Source of the DNA: Hymenobacter metallilatus
GTDB taxonomy: Bacteria; Bacteroidota; Bacteroidia; Cytophagales; Hymenobacteraceae
Assembly: GCF_003944705.1 (NCBI RefSeq)
Contig: NZ_RWIS01000014.1
Location: 1 to 64,000, forward strand
Length of the DNA stretch: 64,000 bases
Direction: 5' to 3'
Shown piece after piece: positions 50,944-59,467 of the stretch (position 1 is the first letter of the stretch; each line of letters begins with the position of its first letter). Both the position numbers and the translations under genes were made by a program. The notes beneath the pieces are model-generated. The model made no database searches and was not told the origin of the DNA. It saw only the letters and a program-made list of their open reading frames with translations.

Positions 50944-51438
50944 ATGACCCTGCAGTCCTTTGCGCCGGCGCACTGGCCGGCCGCCAAAGCCATTTACGAG
51001 GCCGGCATTGCGACCGGCAACGCCACGTTTGCCACGGCAGCTCCCAGCTGGGAGGAATGGGACCGGGGGCACCTGCCGCACAGCCGTCTTGTCGCCCTCG
51101 ATGACGACGGGCAGATGCTCGGCTGGGCCGCCCTCTCCCCCGTGTCGAGCCGCTGCGTGTACGGCGGCGTGGGAGAAGTAAGCGTATATGTGGCCGACTC
51201 GGCCCGTGGCCGTGGCGTAGGCCGGCAGCTGCTGGCCGCGCTGGTGCGAGAGTCTGAGCAGCACGACATGTGGACGCTGCAGGCTGGCATCTTCCCCGAA
51301 AACGAGGCCAGCTTGCGCCTGCACGAAGCTGCTGGCTTCCGGCTGGTCGGCCGCCGCGAACGAATCGGCAAGATGGGTGACCAATGGCGCGATACGCTCC
51401 TGCTGGAGCGTCGGAGCCCCGAGGTGGGGCTGACTTAA
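50944..51438 (+). CDS. arsN: GNAT acetyltransferase, ArsN1-like
   Basis: 164 residues from ATG 50944 (MTLQSFAPAHWPAAKAIYEA). GNAT motif A is SVYVADSARGRGVGRQLLAA with the acetyl-CoA loop RGRGVG; ENEASLRLHEAAGFRLVG is the usual motif B. The family resembles phosphinothricin acetyltransferases, and members in ars operons (ArsN1) acetylate arsinothricin. In this operon that role is likely. The reading frame is open further upstream but overlaps arsI. Confidence 0.83.
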   Translation: MTLQSFAPAHWPAAKAIYEAGIATGNATFATAAPSWEEWDRGHLPHSRLVALDDDGQMLGWAALSPVSSRCVYGGVGEVSVYVADSARGRGVGRQLLAALVRESEQHDMWTLQAGIFPENEASLRLHEAAGFRLVGRRERIGKMGDQWRDTLLLERRSPEVGLT

Positions 51439-51443
51439 CCACT

Positions 51444-52529
51444 ATGACGAATCTCACTCCTACGGCCCCGGCCGTTGTCCGCAAGAAGCTCTCCGGCCTC
51501 GACCGGGGCTTGACCTTGTGGATCTTCCTGGCTATGGGTGCCGGTGTGGCGCTGGGCTACTTCGTGCCCGGCATGGAGCAGGCAGTCAACTACTTCTCGG
51601 TGGGTACCGTGAACGTGCCGCTGGCCGTGGGGCTCATCCTGATGATGTACCCGCCGCTGGCCAAGGTCAAGTACGAGCAGCTGCCCAAGGTTTTCCGCAA
51701 CACGCGCATCATCGGCCTCTCGCTCCTGCTGAACTGGGTGGTCGGCCCGGTGCTGATGTTTCTGCTGGCTATCTGGCTGCTGCCCGACAAACCGGAGTAC
51801 ATGATGGGGCTGATCCTGATCGGCATTGCCCGCTGCATTGCCATGGTGCTGGTGTGGAACGACCTGGCGGACGGCAGCCGGGAATACGCCGCCGGACTGG
51901 TGGCGCTGAACTCGATTTTCCAGGTACTGTTTTACTCGGTGCTGGCGTGGCTGTTCATCACCGTGCTGCCGCCCTACTTCGGGCTGCGGGGGTACACCGT
52001 CCACATTGGTATTGGTGACATTGCCCAGAGCGTGCTTGTGTACCTGGGCATCCCGTTCGCGGCCGGCTTTCTCTCCCGCCTGGTGCTGCGGCGGCTAAAG
52101 GGCGACGAATGGTACGAGCAGGTATTCCTGCCGGCAATCAGCCCCATTACGCTGATTGCCCTGCTGTTGACCATCGTGGTCATGTTCAGCCTAAAGGGCG
52201 AGCTGATTGTGCGCATTCCCTTCGACGTGTTGCGGATTGCCCTGCCGCTAGCCCTGTATTTCGGCGTTATGTTCGTGCTCAGCTTCGTGGCCGGCAAGTA
52301 CCTGGGAGCGAGCTACGCCGAAAACACGAGCATTGCCTTCACCGCGACCGGCAACAACTTCGAGCTGGCCATTGCCGTGGCTATCGGGGTGTTCGGCTTG
52401 AACTCCGGCCAAGCCTTTGCCGGCGTTATCGGGCCCCTCATTGAGGTGCCCGCGCTCATTGCGCTGGTTAATCTGGCCTTCTGGTTTCGCCGCCGTTACT
52501 ACAGCGACTCGGCACCTTCCCCTCGCTAA
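51444..52529 (+). CDS. acr3: ACR3-type arsenite efflux permease
   Basis: 361 residues from ATG 51444, five bases after arsN. About ten membrane helices are visible. ACR3 signatures include KVKYEQLPKVFRNTRIIGLS, LILIGIARCIAMVLVWNDLA with the conserved Cys in the fourth helix, and TATGNNFELAIAVAIGVFG. It extrudes arsenite using the proton gradient. Full length. (arsB is the common synonym, but the sequence is ACR3, not ArsB.). Confidence 0.94.
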   Translation: MTNLTPTAPAVVRKKLSGLDRGLTLWIFLAMGAGVALGYFVPGMEQAVNYFSVGTVNVPLAVGLILMMYPPLAKVKYEQLPKVFRNTRIIGLSLLLNWVVGPVLMFLLAIWLLPDKPEYMMGLILIGIARCIAMVLVWNDLADGSREYAAGLVALNSIFQVLFYSVLAWLFITVLPPYFGLRGYTVHIGIGDIAQSVLVYLGIPFAAGFLSRLVLRRLKGDEWYEQVFLPAISPITLIALLLTIVVMFSLKGELIVRIPFDVLRIALPLALYFGVMFVLSFVAGKYLGASYAENTSIAFTATGNNFELAIAVAIGVFGLNSGQAFAGVIGPLIEVPALIALVNLAFWFRRRYYSDSAPSPR

Positions 52530-52544
52530 TCACTTATGCTGTCC

Positions 52545-52976
52545 ATGTCTGACAAGAAAAATGTGCTGGTGCTGTGCACCGGCAACTCCTGCCGCAGCCA
52601 GCTGCTACACGGCTACCTCCACCAGCTGCTCGGCGATGCGGTGACGGTGTACAGCGCTGGGGTCGAAACCCACGGGCTGAACCCGCGGGCGGTGCAAGTC
52701 ATGCGCGAAGACGGCGTGGACATTTCGCACCACACCAGCAACCACGTCGATGAGTACGCCCACGTGCCCTTCGACTACGTCCTGACCGTCTGCGACCACG
52801 CCAATGAGGTCTGCCCGGTGTTTCCCTCAACGGCCAAGAAGCTGCACCATAACTTCCCTGACCCGGCCAAAGCCACGGGCACCGAAGAAGAGGTGCTGCA
52901 GCAATTTCGCGCTGTACGCGACCAGGTGAAGGCCTACGCGCAGGAATTTGTAGAGCGGGAGTTCGTTTCGGCCTAA
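52545..52976 (+). CDS. arsC: Arsenate reductase ArsC, low-molecular-weight phosphatase type
   Basis: 143 residues from ATG 52545 (MSDKKNVLVL); an ATG at 52536 adds three. The P-loop CTGNSCRSQ (Cys11 to Arg17, CX5R) and the later TVCDHANEVCPVFP with the pair of resolving cysteines mark a thioredoxin-coupled arsenate reductase. It converts arsenate to arsenite for export by ACR3 upstream. The DPA loop (FPDPAKATG) supplies the general acid. Confidence 0.93.
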   Translation: MSDKKNVLVLCTGNSCRSQLLHGYLHQLLGDAVTVYSAGVETHGLNPRAVQVMREDGVDISHHTSNHVDEYAHVPFDYVLTVCDHANEVCPVFPSTAKKLHHNFPDPAKATGTEEEVLQQFRAVRDQVKAYAQEFVEREFVSA

Positions 52977-52989
52977 CCACCTCTTTCGC

Positions 52990-54042
52990 ATGCAGCCTGC
53001 TTTGGTAGACGTGTTGGTGATTGGGGCCGGTCAGAGTGGCTTGGCAGTCGGCTATTTCCTGCGTCGCTCGGGCTTGTCCTTCGTCTTGCTCGATGCGCAA
53101 CCGGCACCGGGCGGGGCGTGGCAGCACGGCTGGGACTCTCTCCGCCTCTTCTCCCCGGCCGACGCCAGCTCGCTGCCTGGTTGGCTGATGCCGCGGCCCA
53201 CTGGCGACCCGTACCCCACGCGCGACGCCGTGGTTGAGTACCTGCGTCACTACGAGCAGCGCTACCAGTTACCCGTGGAGCGCCCGGTGCGGGTAGCAAG
53301 CGTGCAACAGGCCGACAGCGGCTTCCTAGTCCGTACCGACCAAGGTGAATGGCAAGCCCGCGCCGTGGTTAGCGCAACGGGTACTTGGAGCCAGCCCTAC
53401 CTGCCTGCTTATCCGGGGCAAGCGGACTTCCAGGGCATCCAACTGCACTCGGCCGAGTACCGCAACGCCGCTCCCTTTGCCGGGCAGCAGGTGTTGATTG
53501 TGGGCGGCGGCAACTCCGGAGCGCAGATTCTGGCCGATGTGTCGCGCGTAGCCCACACGACGTGGGTCACGGAGCAGGAGCCTCGCTTCCTGCCCGATGA
53601 CGTGGACGGCCGGGTGCTCTTTACCCAGGCTACTCAACTCTACCACGCTGGCCACACTGCGCCCGCCGCTTCGCTGGGCGACATCGTCATGGTGGACACC
53701 GTGAAAGATGCCCGCCAGCGCGGGGTATTGCGCAGTGTCCGCCCTTTTGGGCGCTTCACCTCGACCGGCGTGCGGTGGCCTGATGGGCATGAGCAGCCGG
53801 TAGATGCCGTAATCTGGTGTACCGGCTTCCGCCCCGCTCTGAGTCATCTACGCCCGCTCGGCGTGGTGCAGCCTGAGGGCCGCGTACCAACTGAGGGTAC
53901 CCGCGCTACCAGCCTACCCGGCCTGTGGCTGGTCGGCTACGGCAGTTGGACGGGCTTTGCTTCCGCGACTCTCATTGGCGTGGGACGCTCGGCCAAGAGT
54001 ACGGTTTCCGAAATACAGACTTATCTCGGCTTAACCGACTAA
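52990..54042 (+). CDS. arsO: ArsO-like flavin-dependent monooxygenase
   Basis: 350 residues. FAD-binding GxGxxG is in VLVIGAGQSGLAVGYFLR near residue 10; the NADPH Rossmann motif VLIVGGGNSGAQILADV is near 175. VSATGTWSQPYLP and DAVIWCTGFRPALSHLRPLG are typical of flavin-containing monooxygenases found in ars operons (ArsO). Substrate and exact role remain unproven in this family. It is the last operon gene; its 3' end overlaps the convergent LytTR regulator gene by 12 bp. Confidence 0.82.
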   Translation: MQPALVDVLVIGAGQSGLAVGYFLRRSGLSFVLLDAQPAPGGAWQHGWDSLRLFSPADASSLPGWLMPRPTGDPYPTRDAVVEYLRHYEQRYQLPVERPVRVASVQQADSGFLVRTDQGEWQARAVVSATGTWSQPYLPAYPGQADFQGIQLHSAEYRNAAPFAGQQVLIVGGGNSGAQILADVSRVAHTTWVTEQEPRFLPDDVDGRVLFTQATQLYHAGHTAPAASLGDIVMVDTVKDARQRGVLRSVRPFGRFTSTGVRWPDGHEQPVDAVIWCTGFRPALSHLRPLGVVQPEGRVPTEGTRATSLPGLWLVGYGSWTGFASATLIGVGRSAKSTVSEIQTYLGLTD

Positions 54043-54792
54043 GTGAATGCGGCTCTTGAGCTCATCCTTGCAGGAGCGGCTCACCGGCACGTATTCGGTA
54101 CCCAGCAGCACACTGCTTTCCTCATAGGCCTGCACGTGGTCCAGGTTCACGATGTGGGAGCGGTGGGTCTTGAAAAACTGGTCGGGCAGCTTTTGCTCCA
54201 GCTCCTTAAGGGTGGAGTCAAACACAAACCGCTCCCGCACCGTGTGCAGGCGCACGTAGTTCTGCAGGGCCTCGAAGTAGAGGATGTCGCTGAGCAGCAC
54301 TTTGACGTGGCCCGAACCTTTGCGCACGAACAGGTAGTCCTTGAACTTGGGGCAGCGCTCGGCGGGACCCAGCACCTCCGTGCCGGCGTCGGCCGTGTCC
54401 AGCACTGGCCCCACCGGCCCGGCCTCGTAGGCGTTGAACAGGGCCAGCTCAATCTGTACCCGCAGCGAATCATCGGTGAAGGGTTTGACCAGAAAGCCGT
54501 AGGGCTGGGCCAGCTTGGCCCGGTTCAGGGTGGCCGAGTCGGAGCGGGCCGTCAGAAACACCACCGGCACGGCAAACTGCCGCCGCACAAGCAGCGCGGC
54601 CGCAATGCCGTCGCAGTCGCCGGCAATGTTGATGTCCATCAGTACCAGCTCCACGGGCTGGGCGGCCAGTACACTCAGCGCTTCGTCGCTGTTGTCCACG
54701 GGCGGCAGGGGCGTGTGGCCCAGCCGGACCAGGGCGCGTTCAATCTCGGCGGCAATCAGCAGTTCGTCTTCAACAATGAGGATGGTAGCCAT
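54031..54792 (-). CDS. LytTR-family response regulator
   Basis: 253 residues. Receiver domain (1-120) with ILIVEDELL, phospho-acceptor Asp53 in LVLMDINI, Thr in VFLTARSDS and Lys in GFLVKPF. The C-terminal LytTR DNA-binding domain follows (YLFVRKGSGHVKVLLSDILY, NYVRLHTVRERF, FFKTHRSHIVNLDHVQ, VPVSRSCKDEL). It probably receives phosphate from the kinase encoded 34 bp upstream. Convergent with arsO. Its target promoter is unknown. Confidence 0.92.
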   Translation of the reverse strand: MATILIVEDELLIAAEIERALVRLGHTPLPPVDNSDEALSVLAAQPVELVLMDINIAGDCDGIAAALLVRRQFAVPVVFLTARSDSATLNRAKLAQPYGFLVKPFTDDSLRVQIELALFNAYEAGPVGPVLDTADAGTEVLGPAERCPKFKDYLFVRKGSGHVKVLLSDILYFEALQNYVRLHTVRERFVFDSTLKELEQKLPDQFFKTHRSHIVNLDHVQAYEESSVLLGTEYVPVSRSCKDELKSRIHLVG

Positions 54793-54826
54793 AGAGTGGA
54801 ATAAGGGACGAGGCGAGGGGCCGGCA

Positions 54827-56677
54827 TCAAACGCTGGCCACGGTAACCTGGGTGCCCGTGGGAAGAATGGGAGCGGTCGACACGCTGGCTTTTAGCTGTC
54901 GAGCTAGGGTATTCACCAACTGCAAGCCCAGCGAATGAGTTTCGGGCACAGTTCCCGCCGCTGGTAAGCCCGCCCCGTCATCCTGCACCGTAAGCTGGAA
55001 GCCGGCAGCAGTCTGTGCCAGCGCCACGTGCAGATGACCACGGTCCCGGTCCTGGAACGCGTGCTTGTAGGCGTTGGTCACCAACTCATTCACCACCAGG
55101 CCCAGGGCGCTGGCTTCTTTGGGGTCCATGACCAGGGGCGTCAGGCTGCTGCTCAGCTGAATGCGCTGCTGGGGCGTGGTAAGCGAGCGGTGCAGGGATT
55201 CCAGCAACTCGCCCAGATACTCGTTCATGCGCACCTGCGAGAGGTTGTCGGCCCGGTACAGAAACTCGTGCACCAGGGCCATGCTCTGGATGCGGGCTTG
55301 CGAACTGGCCAGGGCCTGCTGCAGTACGGGGTCGGGCAGGGTGCTGCGCTGCCAGGCCAGCAGGCTGCTGACCAGCTGCAGGTTGTTTTTGACTCGGTGG
55401 TGAATTTCCTGCAGCAACACTTCCTTCTCGGCCACGGCCCGGCAGTTGGCCTGGTTGGCCAGGGCCAACAGGGCTTTCTGCCGCCGCAGCCGCCAGTACA
55501 GGCCCCCACCCACGCCCACGGTCGTGGCAAGGCCGCCCAGCAGCAGCCAGAGTGAGTGCAGCTGGGCCCGCTGGCTGCGCTGTTCAAACTCAGCCGCCTT
55601 TTTCTGCTCGGTGAGCAGCTGCACGTCGTAGCGCACCTGCAGCTGGGCCAGGGCCTGCGCCTTATTGCCGTTGAAGAGCGAATCGCGCAGATCCTCAGCC
55701 CGGGCGTCGAGCTCATCCGCACGAGCGGGACGCTTCTGGTCGGCATAGGCCCAGGCCAGGCTGGAGAGGGCATCCGCTTCGTACTCGGGCATTTTCTCCG
55801 CGCGGGCCAGGGCCAAGGCCAGCTCCGCCGTCCGCTGGGCGGCCCGGGGCCGACCCTGCAGGCGGTACACGCGCGCCAGCGAAAGCGCCGAGCTGGCTGC
55901 CTGCGGCTGGTAGCGGTAGTGCTGCATGATGCGCAGGGCCCGCTGCATGTTCGTGGCCGCGGCCGCCAGGCTGGCCCGCGAGCGGGGCATCAGCTTGGCA
56001 TACACTTCGCCCCGAAACTGGTACACGTAACCCAGGCCCCGGGCGTCGGCCGCGCGCTGCATGTAAGGCAAAGCCCGCGTGGCGTAGTGAAGCACCGAAT
56101 CGTAGCGCTGCAGCACCAGGAAGGTATTGGCCAGGTTCAGCAGCAGGCCACCCCGCTCGCGGGGCCCTACCGAGAGGGTAGCGGCCTGCTGCCGGTAAGC
56201 CTGGCGCAGGTAGCGCAGGCCACCGGCCGCATCCTTGGTATCCACGGCCACCAGGCCCAGGCATTGGGTGAAGCGCCACTGGTCGCGGGGTCGGTGCGCA
56301 CGAGTGAGTTCCACGCCCTGCTGGCTGTAGTGCATGGCGGCCACGTAGTCGGCAGCCCGCTCACAGTTCACCACCAGCTGGTACAAGGCGTCGGCTGCCC
56401 CTGACCAGTCAAGCCGGCGCCGGGCAAACGTTACTGCCTGCTTCCCTACCCGGCGACCTTCGGCCACATCCTGGGCAAATAGCTTATCGCTTAATGCCAA
56501 CAGCGCCTGAAAGCGAGCGGAATCTGGCAGCGGGGCGTGGCGCACCAAGGCCCGCAGCGAGTCGATGGTCTGCGGCGTCTTAGGCGTCCTACTGGAAGAT
56601 GGCGTCCGGGTATTGGCCAGGGCGCCGGAGCTGACGAGTAGCAGGCCGAGCACGGCCCAGATAGCACCGCCCTTCAC
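54827..56677 (-). CDS. Sensor histidine kinase with TPR region (HisKA_2 type)
   Basis: 616 residues. Signal peptide (IWAVLGLLLVSSGALA), then a helical TPR-like periplasmic region to ~360 (ALYQLVVNCERAADYVAAMH, LSSLAWAYADQKR), a membrane helix (LWLLLGGLATTVGVGGGLYW), and a HisKA_2 domain with the phospho-acceptor His in LLQEIHHRVKNNLQLVSSLL. The HATPase has VVNELVTNAYKHAF, DDGAGLP and HSLGLQLVNTLARQL. It forms a two-component system with the LytTR regulator downstream. The signal sensed is not evident. Confidence 0.9.
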   Translation of the reverse strand: MKGGAIWAVLGLLLVSSGALANTRTPSSSRTPKTPQTIDSLRALVRHAPLPDSARFQALLALSDKLFAQDVAEGRRVGKQAVTFARRRLDWSGAADALYQLVVNCERAADYVAAMHYSQQGVELTRAHRPRDQWRFTQCLGLVAVDTKDAAGGLRYLRQAYRQQAATLSVGPRERGGLLLNLANTFLVLQRYDSVLHYATRALPYMQRAADARGLGYVYQFRGEVYAKLMPRSRASLAAAATNMQRALRIMQHYRYQPQAASSALSLARVYRLQGRPRAAQRTAELALALARAEKMPEYEADALSSLAWAYADQKRPARADELDARAEDLRDSLFNGNKAQALAQLQVRYDVQLLTEQKKAAEFEQRSQRAQLHSLWLLLGGLATTVGVGGGLYWRLRRQKALLALANQANCRAVAEKEVLLQEIHHRVKNNLQLVSSLLAWQRSTLPDPVLQQALASSQARIQSMALVHEFLYRADNLSQVRMNEYLGELLESLHRSLTTPQQRIQLSSSLTPLVMDPKEASALGLVVNELVTNAYKHAFQDRDRGHLHVALAQTAAGFQLTVQDDGAGLPAAGTVPETHSLGLQLVNTLARQLKASVSTAPILPTGTQVTVASV

Positions 56678-56879
56678 GCGGTAACGGATTGTGAGTAAGG
56701 TAATGACGGATATAAGGTTTGTGTAGACATAGCGGGGTGGTAGTAGAGCCTCTCCCCTCCCCCACCATTAAGTGGAGCATTGGGAAAAGGCCAGAGCGGG
56801 AAACGGAACGGCCAGCTCAACCACGGAAGGTGAGCCGGCCGCTATACGTATGGAATAGCCCTGGGATACCAGTGCTGCC

Positions 56880-57569
56880 CTATTTTTTGGGTGCCATCAT
56901 CTGGCGGATCTGCTTTTTCATCGCCTTCTGCAGCTGCGCTTCGTGCTCCTGCCGAAAGCGATTCAGAATGTTATGAATGATATCCGGGGCCGACGCGCCC
57001 CCGCCCAGGATAAAGCCGAGCTGGGTGAAATACTGCTGGTGGTCGGCCGTGATGCGGAGGGTGGTCGTTTTCTTCTCCGCCGAAGGCACGAACAGCTGCG
57101 CCAAGTCAAGCTCCCCACCTGCCGTGACCGGTGTGGCAACGGGCAACTCCTCGGCTTCCTCCCCGTCTTCTTCTTCCGGCGCGCTGGCCGGAGCTGGCGA
57201 AGGCAGTGGTGCGGGGGCGGCCGCGCGGGGCTCCTCCCCTACTGGTGCCGGCGCCGCTGCTGCGGGTTCTACCGCCTGAACGGGTGCCGCGGGTACGGCC
57301 GCCACCTCTGGCGCAGGCGTCGCCTTTTTTCCCGCTGGTTCCTTTGCAGCAGCGGGGGGAGCGACTTCAGCCGCGGGGGGCATCGACGGCGCGGCAGGAG
57401 TCTCCGCAACGGCAGCTGCGGATGCTTCAGCGGGCGCCGGTGCCGGCGCCACTGGCCGGGGGGCGTCGCCCATCAGGCTGAAAGCAGCAACGCCCGAGGT
57501 GAGGGCAGCAAGTTCACGCTGGCGCCGCTCGGCCGCGGCTTCTTTGGATTCAGTGGTTTTCTTGGCCAT
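56880..57569 (-). CDS. traB: TraB-like DUF3408 protein
   Basis: 229 residues. A long Ala/Pro/Glu-rich region (~35-150) links a basic N-terminus (TTESKEAAAERRQRELAALT) to a folded C-terminus (TTTLRITADHQQYFTQLGFI, DIIHNILNRFRQEHEAQLQK) matching DUF3408, the TraB family of conjugative transposons. It lies 11 bp after the ParA-like TraA gene and may act as its DNA-binding partner. The folded part resembles a small ribbon-helix-helix-type domain. Confidence 0.75.
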   Translation of the reverse strand: MAKKTTESKEAAAERRQRELAALTSGVAAFSLMGDAPRPVAPAPAPAEASAAAVAETPAAPSMPPAAEVAPPAAAKEPAGKKATPAPEVAAVPAAPVQAVEPAAAAPAPVGEEPRAAAPAPLPSPAPASAPEEEDGEEAEELPVATPVTAGGELDLAQLFVPSAEKKTTTLRITADHQQYFTQLGFILGGGASAPDIIHNILNRFRQEHEAQLQKAMKKQIRQMMAPKK

Positions 57570-57580
57570 GGGAGCGGGCG

Positions 57581-58396
57581 TTATTTAGCGTTGTCGTCGA
57601 GGGTTTCAAGGGCAGCGGGGGCCGGCTGCTCGAATTCCGTGGGCGTGAAGTCAATGGTCTTGCCCGAGGGGGTAACCGTGCCCTTGCCGAGCACCAATTC
57701 CAGAATCTCCGTAATCAGGCTGCCCAGGCCGAGTTTGCCCAGCTCCTTTTCCGGCATAGGAAACATCGTGGAGCGCTTGTCCTTGATGCTGACCAGGGAC
57801 TCCACCCGGCTGTTGAGCAGCGGATAGCCCTTTTCACGAAACAGCTCGGCGGTCTTCGTGTAAACCGTCCGCTTCTCCGCCTTGAGAAACTTGTTCCAGA
57901 AGGCGTAAAAGCCTGCCAGGTTGGATTCCGGCCGCTGCTTATGGGTGAAGTTGCCCAGAATGTGCATGTAGGACATCGTGGAGGCAATGGTTCCCATATC
58001 CGGCTCCATGGGCAGAAAGATGTAGTCTACTCGCTCTAGCAGTTCGCTCAACCCCACAACGTTGACCGTACCAGGCGTATCCACCAGGATAAAATCGAAC
58101 TCTTTCTCGGCTAGGGTGTCAATCGCCTCAACGGCCTTTTCAACGCTCGAAATAGCAATCGGGTAAGGTGTTACCCCTTGCTTGATGAGCCGCTCCTGAA
58201 AAGCCACGTCGGATTGCAGAAGCTGCTGCTCGTGGTTGCGGTAGGCGTGCAAGGTGTTCTGCGGATAGTCGCAGTCAAGCATCGCCACTTTGTAGCCGTA
58301 GAGATAGCAGAGCGCTGAGGCGACGTGCGTGCCGATGGTGGATTTGCCAGCCCCACCCTTCTGAGTGGCAAAGGCAATTACCCGAGTGTTTTTCAT
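57581..58396 (-). CDS. traA: ParA-family ATPase TraA
   Basis: 271 residues. Deviant Walker A FATQKGGAGKSTIGTHVASA (residues 9-28), Walker A' region AMLDCDYPQN, and Walker B FILVDTPGTVNVVG identify a ParA/MinD ATPase. Bacteroidetes tra clusters start with such a gene. It may partition the plasmid or position the transfer machine. The repeat field just upstream (58444-58919) could be the centromere-like site it acts on with TraB. Start ATG 58396. Confidence 0.92.
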   Translation of the reverse strand: MKNTRVIAFATQKGGAGKSTIGTHVASALCYLYGYKVAMLDCDYPQNTLHAYRNHEQQLLQSDVAFQERLIKQGVTPYPIAISSVEKAVEAIDTLAEKEFDFILVDTPGTVNVVGLSELLERVDYIFLPMEPDMGTIASTMSYMHILGNFTHKQRPESNLAGFYAFWNKFLKAEKRTVYTKTAELFREKGYPLLNSRVESLVSIKDKRSTMFPMPEKELGKLGLGSLITEILELVLGKGTVTPSGKTIDFTPTEFEQPAPAALETLDDNAK

Positions 58397-58443
58397 TAGG
58401 TGAGTGGTTTTAAAAAAGTGGTTGTCGGTTCATAATGCGTCAA

Positions 58444-58919
58444 TGCTTCAAAGTTGCAATGTGTCAATGAAGCATTGATTCTTTGCTTCTGTGCTTCAGG
58501 GCTTCTAAATGTCCGCGAGTTGCTGAATCAAAGAAGCAAGTCATCAAAGATACATAGCCTCGTTGAATTATCGAAGTATCGAAGCAGGCTATCAGCGCGG
58601 CAATACTTCAATGCTTCATTGAAGCATTGAAGTATGAGCAATCTGAAGCGCCGAAGTAATGAAGCACTGAAGCATAAAAAAATTTGATAAACCTGTATTG
58701 AAGCAATGAAGCGCCGAAGCAACAGTAATGTGGTACTTTTGCAAGTAGTATAAACGCTGCGTGTGACGCAATGAAGCAATGAAGCACCGATTCTTTGAAG
58801 CAGAAATTGCAGTAGATAGCAGCAATGTGTATTCAAATGTTCTGGTCCTTCATCATCAAGTTTAATTCGTGTTTTAAGTGCTTCATTGAAGCAAGGAAGC
58901 AATGATGCAAAGAAGCGCG
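58444..58919. repeat. Dense field of GAAGC/GCTTC repeats upstream of traA
   Basis: In 476 bp I count 22 exact GAAGC or GCTTC pentamers plus several GAAGT/ACTTC variants; about one is expected by chance. Many read (T)GAAGCA, and some are spaced at 9 bp (AATGAAGCAATGAAGCACC). Both orientations occur. No gene overlaps. The location in front of a ParA-like gene suggests a centromere (parS) or operator array. Confidence 0.8.
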
Positions 58920-58979
58920 CTAGTTATAGTCCTAGCCCCATTCAACGTCCTCGTTCAATCTGCTCGTTCATCGACCAGC

Positions 58980-59055
58980 AAGCCATGTCATTGTCCGGAC
59001 AAACTTCGTTTGCCAGAGTCAATGACACCGCCAAGTTCGCAGGCTCACATGGCTT
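58980..59055. other. Candidate oriT: nested inverted repeats before the mobilisation genes
   Basis: Three nested inverted repeats share a centre: AAGCCATG (58980-58987) with CATGGCTT (59048-59055), GTCATTG (58987-58993) with CAATGAC (59020-59026), and CAAAC-TTC-GTTTG (59000-59012). The region is non-coding, 90-165 bp upstream of mobC and the relaxase, where oriT is expected. No nic site could be assigned. Confidence 0.5.
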
Positions 59056-59143
59056 GGCTTGCTAGGTCTAGCTGCTTAGATTTGCTTGAATGGTGAACAT
59101 TACTATTCAGTAGCCATTCTTCACCAACCGCCGTAAATAGCTT

Positions 59144-59467
59144 ATGGAATCAGAGAATCAAGATGAAACAACTGCCGAGTCTACGCGCACTTCACGCATT
59201 GATGTGCGCGTAAGTCCTGATGAGAAAAAGGAGCTGCAGGAGAAAGCGGCGGCAGCTGGTTATAAGAAGGTGTCAGCCTATTTGCGGGACGTTGGACGGG
59301 GGGTAGAGATAAAAGAAAGCGTCCCGGCAGAGTTGCGACGGCAGCTGGTTGGCATTGGTACTAACCTTAATCAGATTGCGCGTCTGGCACAGGCTGGTAA
59401 GTCGTTTAGCAACCATGAGGCGCAGCTGTTAGAGGCGCTGACCATTATTAGAGGCTACCTGATATGA
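59144..59467 (+). CDS. mobC: MobC-like relaxosome accessory protein
   Basis: 107 residues. A ribbon-helix-helix start (SRIDVRVSPDEKKELQEKAA) and the MobC signature (VGIGTNLNQIARLAQAGKSF) are visible. MobC proteins bind and open oriT to help the relaxase. Its stop overlaps the relaxase start as ATGA, so the two are coupled. Normal length. Confidence 0.9.
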   Translation: MESENQDETTAESTRTSRIDVRVSPDEKKELQEKAAAAGYKKVSAYLRDVGRGVEIKESVPAELRRQLVGIGTNLNQIARLAQAGKSFSNHEAQLLEALTIIRGYLI

